Of a stretch of DNA of 64,000 nt, positions 61,209-64,000 are shown piece by piece (position 1 is the first letter of the stretch; each line of letters begins with the position of its first letter). The stretch lies in the NCBI GenBank assembly GCA_037013495.1, contig JAZDXN010000029.1:1438501-1502500 (forward strand), read 5' to 3'. A program made the translations under genes and the position numbers. The notes under the pieces were generated by a model that made no database searches, was not told the origin of the DNA, and saw only the letters and a program-made list of their open reading frames with translations. This stretch comes from Hippophae tibetana. Lineage: Eukaryota > Streptophyta > Magnoliopsida > Rosales > Elaeagnaceae.

Positions 61209-62814
61209 ATGTGTATCCATTAGTCCCAACTGCCTAATCGCCCACCGCGCTACCCAATTGCCCAGCCGCGCCCAGTAACGCGCGCACCATCTCTCCCTTC
61301 TCTACGCGTCGCGTGCCCCCTGCTCCCGTCCGCGCGCACCTACTCCCATTTGTGCATGCCTACGCCCAATCTGCATCCATCCGCGCGCGCCTGTGCCCAT
61401 ATGCACGCGGTGCCGCGCCCACACCAGCATGACATCATCAGTATGACATCATCATTCACTACTCCGCAGTTTCTCCATTTTTAATCATTTTTTCACCCAC
61501 TTTTTCTTCCCATCCTCACCTATAAATACACCCATTCTCTTCATAACTAAACACACCTAAAAATACTTCTTCTCTTCCCTTTCTTTCTCTCATTTCTTAG
61601 TTTTTAAGTTTTTCTTAGTTTTTAGTTTTTCTTAGTTAGTTTCTCTTAGCTTTAGAGTTCTTCTCTTTTTGAAAAGAACTACTTATGTTTTTGTAATTTA
61701 TTTGTTTTTCGATTCAATAAATGGGAGTGCAAATTCCATTTGGAGGTTTTCCAGCAACGAGAATAGCAACAAAGTACTGTAAGGATTTTATTTTATTACA
61801 GTTATTTTTTATGCTTTATTCTTACATTTTATATTTAATTTGTTTGTGATTAAATTTAACTTTGTTGGCTGTTTGTAAACATGATATAATAATAACGTTG
61901 TTATGCTTGCGAAATATTAAATAGGTAAAAATCTCTAAAATGAATTGATTTTATTTTTATTCAAGATTTTATATTAAGAATGTTAGAGAGAAATATATTA
62001 TTTTTCATTACAAACTTAAATCTGAAAATTAGATTTTAAGGTTTAGTTATCCGGTCTGATTTAGAGTAGTGCTCTTTTATTTGTTGATACAATCACCCGG
62101 TAGTTAGAGTGAAGCTCTATTTCAAAAGTTTTTATAAGAATTAATATATGAAAATGTATTGACAACATGTTTTCAGTAGTGGTTTTAAAACTTCAAAGTT
62201 AGTACTCGAATAATTAAATTCTTAGGTTTAATTTGGACACATTGAATAAAGTTTAAACTGTCTAACCCCACCAAAGGTGGCATTTAAATGGTTCATTTTC
62301 AATCTCTTAGAAAAAGGAATTAATTTAATTATCCAAATTAGTTAACAACCCCACCCATAGGTGTTAATTGATTTGTTTAGTTAATAAAAAATATCTAATC
62401 CCACCAAAGGTGATATTCATATAAAAAAGAGAGAATCAATAAATATTAATTTATATCTTTAATAACCTAAATAATATGAGCAAGCATAATTAACTTAGTT
62501 ATTATATCCATAAATACTCCACTATTATAAATGATAAAATTTGCATAAATATTTATTGAATCTTTATCTATGTTTATTTTTATGTTCTTATATTAAAAAA
62601 CACAAAAACCCAAATATCGTGAGGGGATGTTTAGGATTTAATTTTGTTTTTAAAAGTTTGAATAATAAATTAAAAATCACATATATTTCTTCCTTGGATC
62701 GACCTTAGGAGTATACTTATCATTTTCCACGAAATGATTCGTGCACTTGCGAGAGTTTTATAAATATAAAACCAAAGTATTGGCAGGATCGGCCATGCCG
62801 ATTTTCACTCATCA
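61209..62814 (+). repeat. Athila-type LTR followed by a primer site
   Basis: It begins inside the GC-rich U3 block (61235-61430), lacking the usual TGATGAG tip. It carries TGACATCA (61430-61437), TATAAATA (61521) and a complete 3' end, CACTCATCA, at 62814. A primer binding site follows, so it is the 5' LTR of an element, not the 3' LTR of the gag segment on its left. Confidence 0.85.
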
Positions 62815-62820
62815 AGTTTT

Positions 62821-62838
62821 TGGCGCCGTTACCGGGGA
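62821..62838 (+). other. Primer binding site, tRNA-Asp type
   Basis: TGGCGCCGTTACCGGGGA lies six bases (AGTTTT) after the LTR end. Plant Athila elements use TGGCGCCGTTGCCGGGGA, complementary to tRNA-Asp; one base differs here. Confidence 0.85.
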
Positions 62839-63034
62839 AGGAATAGTGTTTTTAAATTATTTATCAAAATTTTAAAAACATTTTGTGTTGTAAATAATTG
62901 TGATTATTTTTATTAAAAAAATCAAATTTCAAATTTAAATTTTTATTTTATGAAATTTGATATTTGATATTTTTATTTTTTTATTTTTTTTATTTCTTAT
63001 GAAATTTAAAATTTTATTATTATTTTTAACTTAA
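62839..63034 (+). other. Leader remnant after the primer site
   Basis: AT-rich, no coding sequence. It ends where the match to the minus-strand internal block begins. Confidence 0.5.
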
Positions 63035-63531
63035 TTCTAAAATTACAAAAATTATTAAAGTACACAAAATAAAACCAAGCACCATAAAAATGAAAATTTG
63101 AACATAAAATATAAAAACAATTATTATTTTTAAAATTGTTAATTGTTTTTGTTTTTTAAGGATGGTAACTTTTCACCACCCCCAACCTAGAACTTACATT
63201 GTCCTCAATGTAACAACTGTAAATTAAAGATAAAGAGAAAAGAGAAGAAATATTACCTATTTCCTGAGAATGTGCAAGTAGTAATGGAGAAATGCAGGTG
63301 CATCCATCATATTCATCAATAAAGTTCATATAGACAGATCGTTGTGAACTTCTAATATCTCAACAAATATTTTTAGTTTTAACAATTTTAAAATTATTCA
63401 CATGTAATTAAACTAAAATAAACAATAAAAATTAAATAAATAAAACAAATAAAAGAAAATTACCTAAAATGATGGGTTGCCTCCCATCCAACGCTTAGTT
63501 TAATGTCTTAGTAAGACGTAACTTTATGGTG
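63035..63531 (-). other. Post-integrase noncoding region of an Athila element
   Basis: It is nearly identical in order and text to 48680-49240 and lies directly downstream of the minus-strand integrase. It includes 'gatgggttgcctcccatcc'. Confidence 0.65.
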
Positions 63532-64000
63532 CTAAGGGTTACTCATCCAAATGCAATCCATTTCAGCAATGTTGTTTGGTTCTTCTAAATAAGGCTTCAC
63601 ACGATGCCCATTGACTTTGAATGTTTTTTGTGTCTTGGAATCCAATAGTTCTACTACTCCATGTGCAAATACCTGAACTATTTTGAATGGTCCATCCCAT
63701 CTTGATCTCAGCTTTCCTGGAAACAATCTCAAACGAGAGTTAAATGAAAGAACTTTCATTCCAGGGTGAAGATTCTTAGGAACTAGCCTCTTGTCATGAT
63801 AGCACTTAGTACGCTCTTTGTATAATTTGGCATTTTCATAGGCTTCGTTCCTAATTTCTTCCAACTCGTTAAGATGGAGTAACCATTTTTCTCCTGCTTT
63901 ATCTAAATCCATGTTTAACTCTTTAATTTCCCAGTAAGCCTTGTGTTCAAGTTCAACTGGAAGGTGGCACGCTTTCCCAAAGATTAACCAGTCAGGGCTC
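63532..64000 (-). CDS. Athila integrase C-terminal region, open to the window edge
   Basis: The minus-strand frame enters from the right edge with [20 protein letters not shown]. It continues through [38 protein letters not shown] and [16 protein letters not shown], to [14 protein letters not shown] and a stop at 63532. These are the LPVELEH and [11 protein letters not shown] blocks that follow the catalytic core in Athila integrases. No stop or shift is visible over about 155 codons, in contrast to every other Ty3/gypsy frame here, so this copy is probably young. The catalytic residues lie outside the window. Confidence 0.85.
   Translation of the reverse strand, partial: SPDWLIFGKACHLPVELEHKAYWEIKELNMDLDKAGEKWLLHLNELEEIRNEAYENAKLYKERTKCYHDKRLVPKNLHPGMKVLSFNSRLRLFPGKLRSRWDGPFKIVQVFAHGVVELLDSKTQKTFKVNGHRVKPYLEEPNNIAEMDCIWMSNP

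Overview
This is AT-rich plant nuclear DNA, most likely eudicot. It carries Ty3/gypsy retrotransposons of Athila, Tat, Tekay-like and another chromovirus type, Ty1/copia elements, L1 LINEs with a C-terminal RNase H, a CACTA transposon and a TRIM. There are no rRNA, tRNA or CRISPR features. By eye most of the window is transposon-derived and heavily nested; no species can be named from the sequence.

The main result is one apparently intact host gene on the minus strand, spanning about 22.8 kb (30136 down to 7292). It encodes a 304-residue alpha/beta hydrolase in four exons (29504-30136, 21093-21188, 20804-20871, 7292-7409). All three introns have GT..AG borders with matching phases, and the Ser-Asp-His triad is complete only after splicing. 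Intron 1 (8.3 kb) holds a copia element that has lost its reverse transcriptase. Intron 3 (13.4 kb) holds a chromovirus remnant, a Tat remnant with an antisense extra gene, a 5'-truncated LINE and a complete 345-bp TRIM. The gene is invisible to a simple ORF scan because only exon 1 forms a long ORF.

Layout: 1-7291 is AT-rich spacer with an Athila integrase relic. 7292-30136 is the hydrolase gene with its transposon-filled introns. 30137-32470 holds the promoter region, a LINE fragment and a chimeric LTR/integrase scrap. 32479-33632 has a possible CACTA end. 33633-40152 is a minus-strand copia element with a 2-kb Athila-type solo LTR inserted at the end of its pol frame. 40805-52040 is a CACTA transposase gene split by a solo LTR, which is itself split by an Athila-like element. 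52048-57750 has further LTR and Tekay-like remnants. 57760-64000 is a rearranged cluster of Athila-type LTRs with gag-protease, a tRNA-Asp type primer binding site and, at the right edge, an undamaged integrase end on the minus strand.

One LTR family (starts TGATGAG, ends CTCATCA, about 1.8 kb) recurs at least eight times. It carries a variable GC-rich block, a TGACGTCA box and a TATAAATA box in its U3. Nearly all transposon genes are broken by stops and frameshifts; the hydrolase and the right-edge integrase are the only clearly undamaged coding sequences.
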